DNA from: Amycolatopsis rubida
GTDB taxonomy: Bacteria > Actinomycetota > Actinomycetes > Mycobacteriales > Pseudonocardiaceae
Direction of reading: 5' to 3'
Assembly: GCF_900115345.1 (NCBI RefSeq)
Contig: NZ_FOWC01000014.1
Span: forward strand, 124,001 to 188,000
Length of the DNA stretch: 64,000 nt
The notes below the pieces were generated by a model. That model ran no database searches and was not told the DNA's origin. It was given only the letters and a program-made list of their open reading frames with translations. A program made the position numbers and the translations under genes. Shown one piece after another: positions 16,376-25,529 of the stretch (positions within the stretch are counted from its first letter, which is position 1; each line of letters starts with the position of its first letter).

Positions 16376-19300
16376 GTGATCCTGCTGCTGTCCACTTCGG
16401 ACACCGACCTGCTCAGCGCCCGGGCCAGCGGAGCGGACTACCGGCTCGGCAATCCGTCCCGGCTGCCGCTGCGGGAGCTGCCCGGACTGGCCGATGGCGC
16501 GTCGATCGTCGTCGTCCGGATCCTCGGCACGCCGCGGACCTGGCAGGAAGGCCTCGACACGCTGCGCGCGTCCGGTGCGCACGTGATCGTGCTCGGCGGC
16601 GAGCAGACGCCGGACGCGGAGCTGATGAAGCTCTCCACCACTCCCGCCGGGATCGCCGCGCAAGCGCATCTGTATCTCGCGCAGGGCGGTCCGGAGAACC
16701 TCACGCAGCTGCACCGGTTCCTGTCCGACACCCTGCTCCTGACCGGCGAAGGCTTCGAGCCGCCCGCCGAACTGCCTTCGTGGGGCGTGCTTTCGCGGCC
16801 CGCTCCCGCGGGTGACGGCCCGGTCATCGGGATCCTCTACTACCGCGCGCATCATTTGTCCGGGAACACCGGCTTCGTGCACGCTTTGGCCGACGCGGTC
16901 GAGTCCGCGGGCGGCCGTGCGTTGCCGATCCACACCGCGTCCCTGCGCACGCGCGCGCCGGAGATGATGGCTGAGCTGGGCAAGGTCGACGCCCTGCTGG
17001 TCACCGTGCTGGCGGCGGGCGGCACCCGTCCGTCGGAAGCCGGGGCCGGCGGGGACGACGAATCGTGGGACGTCGCGGAAATGGCCGCGCTGGACGTGCC
17101 GGTGCTGCAGGCGTTGTGCCTGACCAGCGACCGCGAAACCTGGTCCGCCAGCGACGACGGCCTGTCCCCGCTCGACGCGGGCAACCAGATGGCGGTACCC
17201 GAATTCGACGGCCGGATCATCACGGTCCCGTTCTCCTTCAAGGAATTCGACGACGACGGCCTCCCCCGCTACCTCGCCGACGCCGAGCGCGCCTCCCGCG
17301 TCGCGCGCATCGCCCTCGCGCACGCCCGGCTCCGCCACACCCCGCCTGCTTCCCGCCGGATCGCCCTGATGCTGTCCGCGTACCCGACGAAGCACTCGCG
17401 CGTCGGCAACGCCGTCGGCCTCGACACCCCCGCTTCGGCGATCAAACTCCTGCGCCTCATGCGCGACCGCGGCTACGACCTCGGCCCCGACGCTTTCCCC
17501 GGCGTCGACCCGACCGGCACCGACCAGCCGGACGGCGACGCCTTGATCCACGCCCTGATCGCCGCGGGCGGCCAGGATCCCGAATGGCTCACCGAGGAAC
17601 AGCTCTCCGGCAACCCGATCCGCGTCCCCGCCGCCCGCTACCGCTCGTGGTTCGCCGCGCTTCCCGCGGAATTGCGGGAGGCGATGGAACAACATTGGGG
17701 CCCCGCACCGGGTTCGCTGTATGTCGACACGTCGGCGAACCCCGAGGGCGACATCGTGCTGGCGTCGCTGCAGTCCGGCAACGTCATCCTGATGATCCAG
17801 CCGCCGCGCGGATTCGGCGAAAACCCGGTCGCGATCTACCACAACCCGGACCTGCCGCCGAGCCACCACTACCTCGCCGCCTACCGCTGGCTGGAAGAGG
17901 AATTCGGCGCGCACGCCGTCGTCCATCTCGGCAAACACGGTTCGCTGGAATGGCTGCCCGGCAAGACCGCCGGCCTCTCGGCCGCCTGCGCCCCCGACGC
18001 CGTGCTGGGCAATCTGCCGTTGGTGTACCCGTTCCTGATCAACGACCCCGGCGAAGGAGCGCAAGCGAAACGCCGCGCGCACGCGACCATCGTGGACCAC
18101 CTGGTCCCGCCCATGGCCCGCGCCGAGTCCTACGGCGACCTGGCCCGGCTTGAGCAGTTGCTGGACGAACACGCCAACATCGCCGCGATGGACCCGGCGA
18201 AGCTCCCGGCGATCCGCGCGCAGATCTGGACCCTCATCCAGGCCGCGAAACTCGACCACGACCTGGGCGTCGAGGAACGCCCGCACGACGCCGAGTTCGA
18301 CGATTTCCTGCTGCACATCGACGGCTGGCTGTGCGAGGTCAAGGACGCCCAGATCCGCGACGGCCTGCACATCCTGGGCGAGGCTCCGGTCGGCGAGGCC
18401 CGCGTCAACCTGGTCCTGGCGATGCTCCGGGCCCAGCAAATGTGGGGCGGCAAGCAAGGCGCGGTCCCCGGCCTCCGCTCCGCCCTGGGGCTGAAGGAAA
18501 ACTCGGACGCCCCGCTGTCCGAAGTAGACGCCATCGAAACCACCGCCCACACGCTGGTTTCCGCCATGGAGACCCAGTCGTGGTCCCCCGCGTCGGTTTC
18601 TTCCGTCGTCACCGGCGTGCTGGGCTCCCCCGACGCCGAAGTCGCCCGCGTCCTGACCTTCGCCGCCACCGAGATCGTCCCTCGCCTGGCCGGCACCTCG
18701 TCCGAAGCAGACGCGGTCTTGCACGCCCTGGACGGCGGCTACATCCCCGCCGGCCCCAGCGGCTCCCCCTTGCGCGGCTTGGTCAACGTCCTGCCGACCG
18801 GCCGGAACTTCTACACCGTGGACCCGAAGGCCGTCCCCAGCCGCCTGGCCTGGGAAACCGGCCAGGCCCTGGCGGACTCCCTGCTCCGCCGCTACCGCGA
18901 AGACACCGGCGACTGGCCGCGGTCCGTCGGCCTCTCGGTGTGGGGCACCTCCGCCATGCGCACCTCCGGCGACGATGTCGCGGAAGTCCTGGCGTTACTG
19001 GGAATCCAGCCGGTCTGGGACGAAGCCTCCCGCCGCGTGACCGGCATCGAACCCATCCCGCTGTCCGAACTGGGCCGCCCGCGGATCGACGTGACAGTCC
19101 GCATCAGCGGTTTCTTCCGCGATGCCTTCCCGCACGTCATCACCCTGCTGGACGACGCCGTCCGCCTGGCCGCCTCCCTGGACGAACCCGAATCCGCCAA
19201 CTACGTCCGCGCCCACGTCAGCGCGGACCTGGCCGCCCACGGCGACAACCGCCGCGCCACCACGCGCATTTTCGGCTCCAAACCAGGCGCCTACGGAGCC

Positions 19301-19981
19301 GGCCTGCTCCCGCTGATGGACTCCGGAAACTGGCGCGACGACAAGGATCTAGCCGAGGTCTACGCGGTCTGGGGCGGCTTCGCCTACGGCCGAGACCTGG
19401 ACGGGCGCCCCGCTCGCGAGGACATGGAATCGTCGTACAAACGCATTGTCGTGGCCGCGAAGAACACCGACACCCGCGAACACGACATCGCCGACTCGGA
19501 CGACTATTTCCAGTATCACGGCGGAATGATCGCCACCGTCCGCGCCCTGACCGGCTCCGCGCCCGCGTCCTACGTCGGCGACTCCACCACCCCCGACGCC
19601 GTCCGCACCCGCACGCTGGGCGAAGAAACGGCCCGCGTCTTCCGCGCCCGGGTCGTGAACCCGCGCTGGCTGTCCGCGATGCGCCGCCACGGTTACAAGG
19701 GCGCCTTCGAACTCGCGGCAACCGTGGACTACCTCTTCGGCTTCGACGCCACCGCGGGTGTTGTGGGCGACTGGATGTACGAGAAGCTGTCGCAGTCCTA
19801 CGTTCTGGACGAGGAAAACCAGCAGTTCCTGCGAGACGCGAACCCGTGGGCGTTGCGGGGAATCATCGAACGCCTGACGGAAGCCGCGGATCGCGGATTG
19901 TGGGAAGAGCCGGACCCGGAGCTGATGGCCCAGATGCGTGAGGTTTATCTGAGTTTGGAAGGCGATCTGGAGAACGACTGA
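16376..19981 (+). CDS. cobN: Cobaltochelatase subunit CobN
   Basis: Large subunit of the ATP-dependent aerobic cobaltochelatase, inserting Co2+ into hydrogenobyrinate a,c-diamide. The 1201-residue protein begins VILLLSTSDTDLLSARASG and contains the conserved MLSAYPTKHSRVGNAVGLDT, HLGKHGSLEWLPGKTAGLSA and VYPFLINDPGEGAQAKRRAH blocks and, near the end, VGDWMYEKLSQSYVLD. GTG 16376 is chosen because GAGGA lies 5 nt upstream; a GTG at 16364 is in frame but has no such site. Control is by the riboswitch directly upstream. Its ATPase partner is probably the chelatase subunit at the left edge. Confidence 0.96.
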   Translation: MILLLSTSDTDLLSARASGADYRLGNPSRLPLRELPGLADGASIVVVRILGTPRTWQEGLDTLRASGAHVIVLGGEQTPDAELMKLSTTPAGIAAQAHLYLAQGGPENLTQLHRFLSDTLLLTGEGFEPPAELPSWGVLSRPAPAGDGPVIGILYYRAHHLSGNTGFVHALADAVESAGGRALPIHTASLRTRAPEMMAELGKVDALLVTVLAAGGTRPSEAGAGGDDESWDVAEMAALDVPVLQALCLTSDRETWSASDDGLSPLDAGNQMAVPEFDGRIITVPFSFKEFDDDGLPRYLADAERASRVARIALAHARLRHTPPASRRIALMLSAYPTKHSRVGNAVGLDTPASAIKLLRLMRDRGYDLGPDAFPGVDPTGTDQPDGDALIHALIAAGGQDPEWLTEEQLSGNPIRVPAARYRSWFAALPAELREAMEQHWGPAPGSLYVDTSANPEGDIVLASLQSGNVILMIQPPRGFGENPVAIYHNPDLPPSHHYLAAYRWLEEEFGAHAVVHLGKHGSLEWLPGKTAGLSAACAPDAVLGNLPLVYPFLINDPGEGAQAKRRAHATIVDHLVPPMARAESYGDLARLEQLLDEHANIAAMDPAKLPAIRAQIWTLIQAAKLDHDLGVEERPHDAEFDDFLLHIDGWLCEVKDAQIRDGLHILGEAPVGEARVNLVLAMLRAQQMWGGKQGAVPGLRSALGLKENSDAPLSEVDAIETTAHTLVSAMETQSWSPASVSSVVTGVLGSPDAEVARVLTFAATEIVPRLAGTSSEADAVLHALDGGYIPAGPSGSPLRGLVNVLPTGRNFYTVDPKAVPSRLAWETGQALADSLLRRYREDTGDWPRSVGLSVWGTSAMRTSGDDVAEVLALLGIQPVWDEASRRVTGIEPIPLSELGRPRIDVTVRISGFFRDAFPHVITLLDDAVRLAASLDEPESANYVRAHVSADLAAHGDNRRATTRIFGSKPGAYGAGLLPLMDSGNWRDDKDLAEVYAVWGGFAYGRDLDGRPAREDMESSYKRIVVAAKNTDTREHDIADSDDYFQYHGGMIATVRALTGSAPASYVGDSTTPDAVRTRTLGEETARVFRARVVNPRWLSAMRRHGYKGAFELAATVDYLFGFDATAGVVGDWMYEKLSQSYVLDEENQQFLRDANPWALRGIIERLTEAADRGLWEEPDPELMAQMREVYLSLEGDLEND

Positions 19982-21013
19982 GCCCGTTGTGCCGGGTTGC
20001 GGGCCGACCCGGGCACAACTACACGGCTGAATCGTCCAGCGCTTTTCGAGCCGCACCGCGGGCCCGTCCGGGCAGGCGGCTCGGCGGGGTTGCCTCCCTG
20101 CCTGCGGGATCATGGCTCCGCTGAGCGCTCTCCTACGGCTTTACAGCACTTTCGCCGTCCCAGACGACCAACCCACACAGCACCTCGACGCAGATCCGAC
20201 AGCCGTCGCGCGGCACTTCCGCCATGCCACTGGCCAGCCGTTCAATGCCTCGACAACACCGCGGTGTCCAAGTCCTTCCACCGCCGACCCACCCAACGCC
20301 GTTCCCGCCACCGCCACACAGCACTCCCGCCACCGGCGCGGCAGTGGGGACGCGCTCGGCCACACAGCACTCCCGCACCCGCCACGCAGCACTCTCGCCA
20401 CCGCCACACAGCACTCCCGCCACCGGCGCGGCAGTGGGGACGCGCTCGGCCACGCAGCATTCCCACACCCGCCACGCAGCATTCCCGCACCCCGCCACGC
20501 AGCACTCCCGCACCCGGCCAGCCCACCCAGCACCATGACGCAGCCCCCGCTCCGTCGTCGCGCCTCCCCTTCGGCCGCACCCACTGGACCAACCGCGTCC
20601 GCAGCCGCCCGCCCTCGTGAACGTCCGCCGGAACAGCACCCCACCATCCTCGCCCTACCGCCAAGCTCGCCCCGCCCAGCCCCGCCACCACCACTGCTCG
20701 CGCCACCACCACTGCCCACCACCACTGCCCACGCCACCACCGCCCACCGCCACTGCCCACGCCACCACTCGCCGCACCGCCCGAACTTCCCTCGCCGAGC
20801 AGTCGCCACGCTCCCCGACCGGCCTCCCCTGCCCGCGCCTGCCCAGTCCAACCGCACCGTCACCGTCTCCCCCTCTCCCCAGCGGACCACTCGCCCCCGC
20901 GGTCCGCGTCCCTTTGCGCGGAACCGTTGCGCCGCAAGGGTGAACCCGCCGCAGCGAATTCCGGCATACCTCCCGAACCAGCCCCCCGCCGGACAAGAGC
21001 AGCCGACCGCACC
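19982..21013. other. C-rich repetitive intergenic region without a convincing gene
   Basis: About 1 kb in which several frames on both strands are open only because the sequence is low-complexity and lacks A/T. The plus strand is strongly C-rich, with runs of CCACCACCACTGCC-like units at about 20685-20770 and a tandem 90-bp repeat at 20306-20485. No frame gives a recognisable protein or a ribosome binding site. Confidence 0.6.
20306..20485. repeat. Two tandem copies of a 90-bp unit
   Basis: Positions 20306-20363 are repeated exactly at 20396-20453 (58 bp, period 90), and similarity continues with a few changes to about 20485. Each unit contains copies of CCACxCAGCAxTCCCxC, and further shorter copies of that motif follow to about 20515. 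Confidence 0.85.
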
Positions 21014-21019
21014 TTGACT
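21014..21019 (+). promoter_or_regulatory. Possible -35 of the chitinase promoter
   Basis: TTGACT, a good -35 match, lies 7 bp before the DasR-like box. No clear -10 follows at standard spacing, so this is tentative. Confidence 0.3.
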
Positions 21020-21025
21020 TCATAA

Positions 21026-21037
21026 TGGTCTAGTCCA
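21026..21037 (+). promoter_or_regulatory. DasR-responsive element (dre-like) upstream of the chitinase
   Basis: TGGTCTAGTCCA matches the palindromic core of the known dre consensus (TGGTCTAGACCA) in 11 of 12 positions, flanked by A on each side. It sits 42 bp before the chitinase ATG. DasR represses chitinolytic genes until GlcN-6-P accumulates; such control here is inferred. Confidence 0.7.
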
Positions 21038-21079
21038 ATGCTTACGGCAGTCATTTTCCGAATGCTCGCCGGAGGACAG

Positions 21080-22300
21080 ATGCAGCGAAGCAGACTGGCC
21101 GCCACACTCGTCGCCGCCGCCACCGTGGCCGGGGCAGCTGCCGTCGTGGCCGCGACCGCGCACGCGCAGACCGGGACGTCGACCGGCCTCGACAACAACT
21201 GGTACGCCGCCGCGCCGTACCTCATGCCGCAGAGCAACAACCCGCCCGACCCGGTGACTGTCATGAACGCGACCGGGCAGAAAGCGTTCCAGCTGGCTTT
21301 CATCCTCGCGCCCAAGAGCGGCGGATGCAGCCCCACCTGGGACGGCACCTCGCCCGTCTCCTCGGACACGACCGTCGGCGACGCGATCAACCGCATCCGC
21401 GGCAACGGCGGCGACGTGTCGGTTTCGGTCGGCGGCTACGGCGGCACGAAACTGGGCCAGACCTGCGGCACCGTCGATGCGACCGCCGCGGCCTACCAGC
21501 AGGTCGTCGCGAAGTACAACCTGAAGGCCATCGACTTCGACCTCGAAGAACCCGAGTACGAAGACACCGCGGCCATCGCGAACGAACTCGGTGCCGCGAA
21601 GAAACTCCAGGCGGACAACCCCGGCCTGTTCGTCTCGGTGACCATGCCGGGAACCGCGGCGGGCACCGGCTGGTTCGGCACCCAGCTGCTGGACCAGGCG
21701 AAGTCGATCGGCTTCTCTCCCAACAACTTCTCGATCATGCCGTTCGACGGCGGCTTCAACGGCGGCGGCGCGTCGCAGGTGTCGGCGCTCGAAGCGTTCC
21801 ACGGCCTGCTGCAAAGCCACCTCGGCTGGGACAGCGACACCGCGTATGCACACGAGGGTTTCTCGGGAATGAACGGGAAATCCGACACGTCGGAATACTT
21901 CAATATTTCCGATTTCCAGACGGTGTATGACTACGCGACGAGCCACCACCTCGGCCGGTTCACTTTCTGGGCGGTCAACCGCGACCGGCAATGCACGACG
22001 ACGACCGACAACAGCGTGTGCTCGAACGTCCAGCAAAACGACTGGGATTTCACGAAGTTCACCACCCGGTTCGCCGGCGCGACCCCGCCGCAGACCACTC
22101 CGCCGACGAGCCCAACCAGTCCGACCAGCAATCCCCCGGGGACCTGCTCGGCACCGGAATGGCAGAAAACGCAGGTTTACACCGCCGGCACCCTGGTTTC
22201 GCACAACAGCCACAAATGGACCGCCAAATGGTGGACCCAGGGCGAGGAACCCGGCACGACCGGCCAGTGGGGCGTCTGGACCGACAACGGAGGCTGCTGA
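21080..22300 (+). CDS. Secreted GH18 chitinase with C-terminal chitin-binding module
   Basis: 406-residue secreted enzyme. A Sec signal peptide (basic MQRSR, hydrophobic stretch, cut after AHA near residue 29) is followed by a GH18 barrel with the catalytic DxDxE motif in AIDFDLEEPE near residue 152, whose last Glu is the acid/base. A Pro/Thr linker (TPPTSPTSPTSNPPG) leads to a CBM5/12-type module of about 50 residues (APEWQKTQVYTAGTLVSH...). ATG 21080 was chosen over upstream starts because GGAGGA lies just before it and the signal peptide begins there. It hydrolyses chitin beta-1,4 bonds outside the cell; a dre-like box suggests DasR control. Confidence 0.92.
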   Translation: MQRSRLAATLVAAATVAGAAAVVAATAHAQTGTSTGLDNNWYAAAPYLMPQSNNPPDPVTVMNATGQKAFQLAFILAPKSGGCSPTWDGTSPVSSDTTVGDAINRIRGNGGDVSVSVGGYGGTKLGQTCGTVDATAAAYQQVVAKYNLKAIDFDLEEPEYEDTAAIANELGAAKKLQADNPGLFVSVTMPGTAAGTGWFGTQLLDQAKSIGFSPNNFSIMPFDGGFNGGGASQVSALEAFHGLLQSHLGWDSDTAYAHEGFSGMNGKSDTSEYFNISDFQTVYDYATSHHLGRFTFWAVNRDRQCTTTTDNSVCSNVQQNDWDFTKFTTRFAGATPPQTTPPTSPTSPTSNPPGTCSAPEWQKTQVYTAGTLVSHNSHKWTAKWWTQGEEPGTTGQWGVWTDNGGC

Positions 22301-22369
22301 TTTTCCCGATCGGGCGCGGCGACGCGGATTCCGTGCCGCGGCGCCCGATCCGTCAGCCGCGTTGAGAAA

Positions 22370-23485
22370 TCACGGACGAACGCCGGGCAGGTGGGTATTC
22401 GCCCGGCGGACTTCCGAAGCCAGCGCAGGCACCTCGATCACCCGTCGTCCGGCCGCGACAAGCCGCTCGACCCCCTCCGCCTCGACGAACAACGAGGGCT
22501 CCCGCCAGGCCATCACCACGCGCGGAATGGCGGTTTCGAGGATCAGCTGCGTGCAGCTTTGGGGGTGGGACGCGCGATCGCTGCACGGTTCGAGCGAGCT
22601 GTACATGGTCGCGCCGGCCAGTCGCGGGTCGTGCGGATCCAGCTTCGCCAGCGCGGCTTCTTCCGCGTGGTTGCGCGGATCGCCTTCTCCTGAATGCCCG
22701 GTGGCAAGCACCGTCCCGTCCGGCAGCCCGACGACCGCACCGACTCGAAACGTCGAACTCGGCGGGCATTCGTCGGCGAGCTCGATGGCCTGCCGCAACC
22801 GCAGCAGATCAAGCGACGACGGTTCAGCCGCGGCGCGGTACCGCAGCACCGCAACCTCTCCGAGCCGCCGCACTTCCGTCAGTTCCAGCGGCCGCGGGAA
22901 CGCGCCCGGCCCGAGAAACCGCGGCGCGCGCGGGTCGCCGACCATGATCGGCGCGATCGCGAGCCGGAGTTCGTCGGCGAGCCCGGCGTCGAGGAACTGC
23001 GTGTGCACTGCCCCGCCGCCCTCGACGAGCAGCGTCCGGATCCCGCGCGCGCCGAGGTCGTCCAGTACGTGCTCTAGCCGTGGCGGACTGCCGACCTCCA
23101 CGACAGTCGCGACCGCGCTCAAGCTGTCCGCGCTGCCTCGCGGCGCGTAGACGAGCTTCTCGGTGTCGCCGAAGGTGAAGAACCGCGACGCCGGATCCAG
23201 CTTGCCGCTGCTCGTGACCGTCACCTTGACCGGTTGTTCCGGCCGCCCCGCCGCGACCCGCTCGCGGCGGAGGTCGGCGGAGCGCACGAGGAGCCGCGGA
23301 TTGTCGGCCCGCACCGTGCCCGCGCCGACGAGGATCGCGTCGGCCCCGGCGCGGAGCCGGTCGACCTCCGCGAAGTCGTCCTCGTTGGACAGGAGCAGAC
23401 GGGTGCTGCCGGCGTCGTCGAGGTAGCCGTCCAGCGATTGCGCCGCGGACAGCAGGACGTGCGGCCGTCCGGTCATCGTGCTCAT
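22370..23485 (-). CDS. RibD-like reductase-deaminase with inverted domain order
   Basis: 371 residues. The N-terminal half (about 1-215) is a dihydrofolate-reductase-like RibD C-type domain: LLSAAQSLDGYLDD at the start, DAILVGAGTVRADNPRL and TLLVEGGGAVHTQFLDAGL. The C-terminal half (about 225-371) is a zinc cytidine-deaminase-like domain with NHAEEAALAKL and EPCSDRASHPQSC as metal ligands. In canonical RibD the deaminase comes first, so the order here is reversed. It may act in a riboflavin-like or specialised pyrimidine/pteridine pathway; no rib genes are adjacent. It starts 23 bp after the ProA-like gene ends, so the two are probably co-transcribed. Confidence 0.82.
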   Translation of the reverse strand: MSTMTGRPHVLLSAAQSLDGYLDDAGSTRLLLSNEDDFAEVDRLRAGADAILVGAGTVRADNPRLLVRSADLRRERVAAGRPEQPVKVTVTSSGKLDPASRFFTFGDTEKLVYAPRGSADSLSAVATVVEVGSPPRLEHVLDDLGARGIRTLLVEGGGAVHTQFLDAGLADELRLAIAPIMVGDPRAPRFLGPGAFPRPLELTEVRRLGEVAVLRYRAAAEPSSLDLLRLRQAIELADECPPSSTFRVGAVVGLPDGTVLATGHSGEGDPRNHAEEAALAKLDPHDPRLAGATMYSSLEPCSDRASHPQSCTQLILETAIPRVVMAWREPSLFVEAEGVERLVAAGRRVIEVPALASEVRRANTHLPGVRP

Positions 23486-23507
23486 CCGGTCATCGTGCTC
23501 CAGCCAG

Positions 23508-24740
23508 TCAGCCGGGGATCACGGCGTACTGACGTACGTACAAGTCGGTGTACGTCACCGGCCCGCGCGGCCCCGGCACCCGGTCGAGGTTGATGCCGGT
23601 TTCGGGCACCGCGAGCAGCTTGAAGCCGTCCAGCAGCCGGGTCGGCGCGTTCCAGAAGACGCCCGTGCCGGTGTAGCCGTCGAAGAACTGCTCCGCGGCC
23701 GCCGGGTTCTCGGTCGCGATCCCCGCGGCGAGCCCGGACGTGCGCTCGTTCGCGATCTCGACCGCGTCGACGAGCCCGCCGACCTTCTCCACGGTGACGG
23801 TCGCCTCCCGCTCGGAGTCCAGCGCCCACTCGTAGCCGATCGGATGCTCGTGCGGCGCGAGCGAGGGCGTGACGCCGCGCTCGGCCAGCGCCGACTCGAT
23901 CTGCGGCCACACCGTGTCGTGCACGTCCTCGTGGATCAGCAGCAGGTTCAGCCGGTTGCAGACGCCGAGCCGGTCAAGACTCGAGAACACGAGGTCACGA
24001 ACCTTGCCCGCATCCGCCGCGGCGTCGACGTACAGCACTCCGCCGCCATCGGCGTGCGCCAACGTGCGCACCCCGTGCACCGCGGCCTCGGTCGCCAGCG
24101 CGCGCGTGCTGTCGCCGCTGCCGCGCAGGATGACGAGCGGCACGAGCCCAGGCAGCCGAACCAGCGCCGACGCCGCTTCCCGCTCCACGCGCGGCACCAG
24201 CTGCACCACGTCCGGATCGATCCCGGCGGCGGCGAGCGCGGGCGCGATCACGACGTCCCGCAACCGCTGCGCCGAGCCCAGCGCCGCCGACCCGGTCCGT
24301 AGCACGCCGCCGTTGCGCGACTTGACCAGCTGCGACGCCACGTCGACCGTCACGTTCGGCCGCGCCTCGTAGTTCGCGCCGATGACGCCCACCGGACGCC
24401 GCCGTTCGACCAGCCGCAGCCCACCGTCCAACGTGGACACGTCGACGGACCGCTCCTGGTGCGGCGCGCCGGCCAGCAGCCGCAGCTGCGCGGCCATCCC
24501 GTCGAGCCGCTCGGGCGTGATGGTGAGCCGATCGAGCAGACCGGCGCTCATCCCGTCGGCCGTAGCCTTGGCGACGTCGGCCCGGTTCGCCTCAAGCACC
24601 TCGTCCCGGTGCGCGACGAGCCGCTCCGCCATCCCGACGAGCGCCGCGTCCACCGCGTCGTCCCCGGCGGCAGCCAACGACGGCGCAGCCGCCTTCGCCG
24701 CCCGCGCACACTCCTCGACGGCCTTCGCGACCTCGTCCAT
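23508..24740 (-). CDS. ProA-like gamma-glutamyl phosphate reductase (divergent)
   Basis: 410-residue aldehyde-dehydrogenase-fold protein of the ProA family (NADPH-dependent reduction of gamma-glutamyl phosphate in proline synthesis). Family features are the size, RRRPVGVIGANYEARPNVTVD, and the catalytic cysteine region LGVCNRLNLLLIHEDV near residue 258. Several normally invariant segments differ: LRTGSAALGSAQ replaces the usual LRGGSEA..SN, and the residues around the catalytic Cys and before VYVD are altered. It may be a paralogue with another acyl-phosphate substrate. GGAGGGAG lies a few bases before the ATG. No proB is adjacent. Confidence 0.75.
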   Translation of the reverse strand: MDEVAKAVEECARAAKAAAPSLAAAGDDAVDAALVGMAERLVAHRDEVLEANRADVAKATADGMSAGLLDRLTITPERLDGMAAQLRLLAGAPHQERSVDVSTLDGGLRLVERRRPVGVIGANYEARPNVTVDVASQLVKSRNGGVLRTGSAALGSAQRLRDVVIAPALAAAGIDPDVVQLVPRVEREAASALVRLPGLVPLVILRGSGDSTRALATEAAVHGVRTLAHADGGGVLYVDAAADAGKVRDLVFSSLDRLGVCNRLNLLLIHEDVHDTVWPQIESALAERGVTPSLAPHEHPIGYEWALDSEREATVTVEKVGGLVDAVEIANERTSGLAAGIATENPAAAEQFFDGYTGTGVFWNAPTRLLDGFKLLAVPETGINLDRVPGPRGPVTYTDLYVRQYAVIPG

Positions 24741-24759
24741 CGCCTGTCTCCCTCCGGCG

Positions 24760-25529
24760 GCTCAGCAGACGTCCAGTCTGCCGTACCGCCCACATGGGGA
24801 GACGACGGGCTCAGCCCTCGGGACACCCGCGGCACCGGCCTCCTGGTCGGCGACATGGTCGACAACGCCGCCGCTCACGACCGCAGCGGCCCAGCCTGCG
24901 GCCCGCCGCCACTGGCACGGACGCATGCCCCGCCAACCATCCGCGCCGCCAGAGCACAGGCCCGCGATCGCACCGTGACGCCGTCGCGCTGCCCGCCTGG
25001 CTAGCCGACCAACGCCCCAGCGGCCGTCCAGCCACCAGACACTTCGCGGTACCGTCGGGCCTAGTGACCGGCCAGCAAGCCGCAGCAGAGCCAGCCACCC
25101 ACCGACGTCAAACCGACGCAGCCCGCAGCTTGCCCGCTCCACCGCGCTCAACGGCCAGAGCACCAGCTCATGCGACCCGGCGGCCAACCCCCGCTCGACC
25201 GCAGTTCAGCACCCGCGACACAGTCCACACAGCCCGACCCACCGGCCTCGCTGCCAACCACCAGCCGTTTCGGCCAGCTATCGGTCACTTCGCCCAACTG
25301 CGGCCGCTCAACCCAACCGCAGCCGCTCAGCCCAGCCATTGGCCACTCTGCGTGCCCACTGGCCGCCCAGCCCAGCTGTCGACCGATCCGTAGCAGCCCG
25401 CCGTCCGCGGACCTCACCGCCGAACCACCACCGGCTCCGCCGCAACCCAGCGACCCCGCGCCGTCGCACGACGCCGCCGAGCCGCCAGTTCGCGCCACCG
25501 TGCCGCAAGCCAGAACTGCAGCGACCGCG
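24760..25529. other. C-rich low-complexity intergenic region
   Basis: About 770 bp rich in CCAGC/CGGCCA words on the plus strand, with long open frames on both strands that give only Pro/Ala/Arg/Ser-rich nonsense. No ribosome binding site, family motif or consistent frame is visible. Composition resembles the region at 19982-21013. Confidence 0.55.

Noticed and set aside
20112..21017. Long open frames on both strands (up to about 300 codons)
   Set aside because: Composition is low-complexity, several frames are open at once, part is tandem repeat, and no frame has a ribosome binding site or family resemblance.
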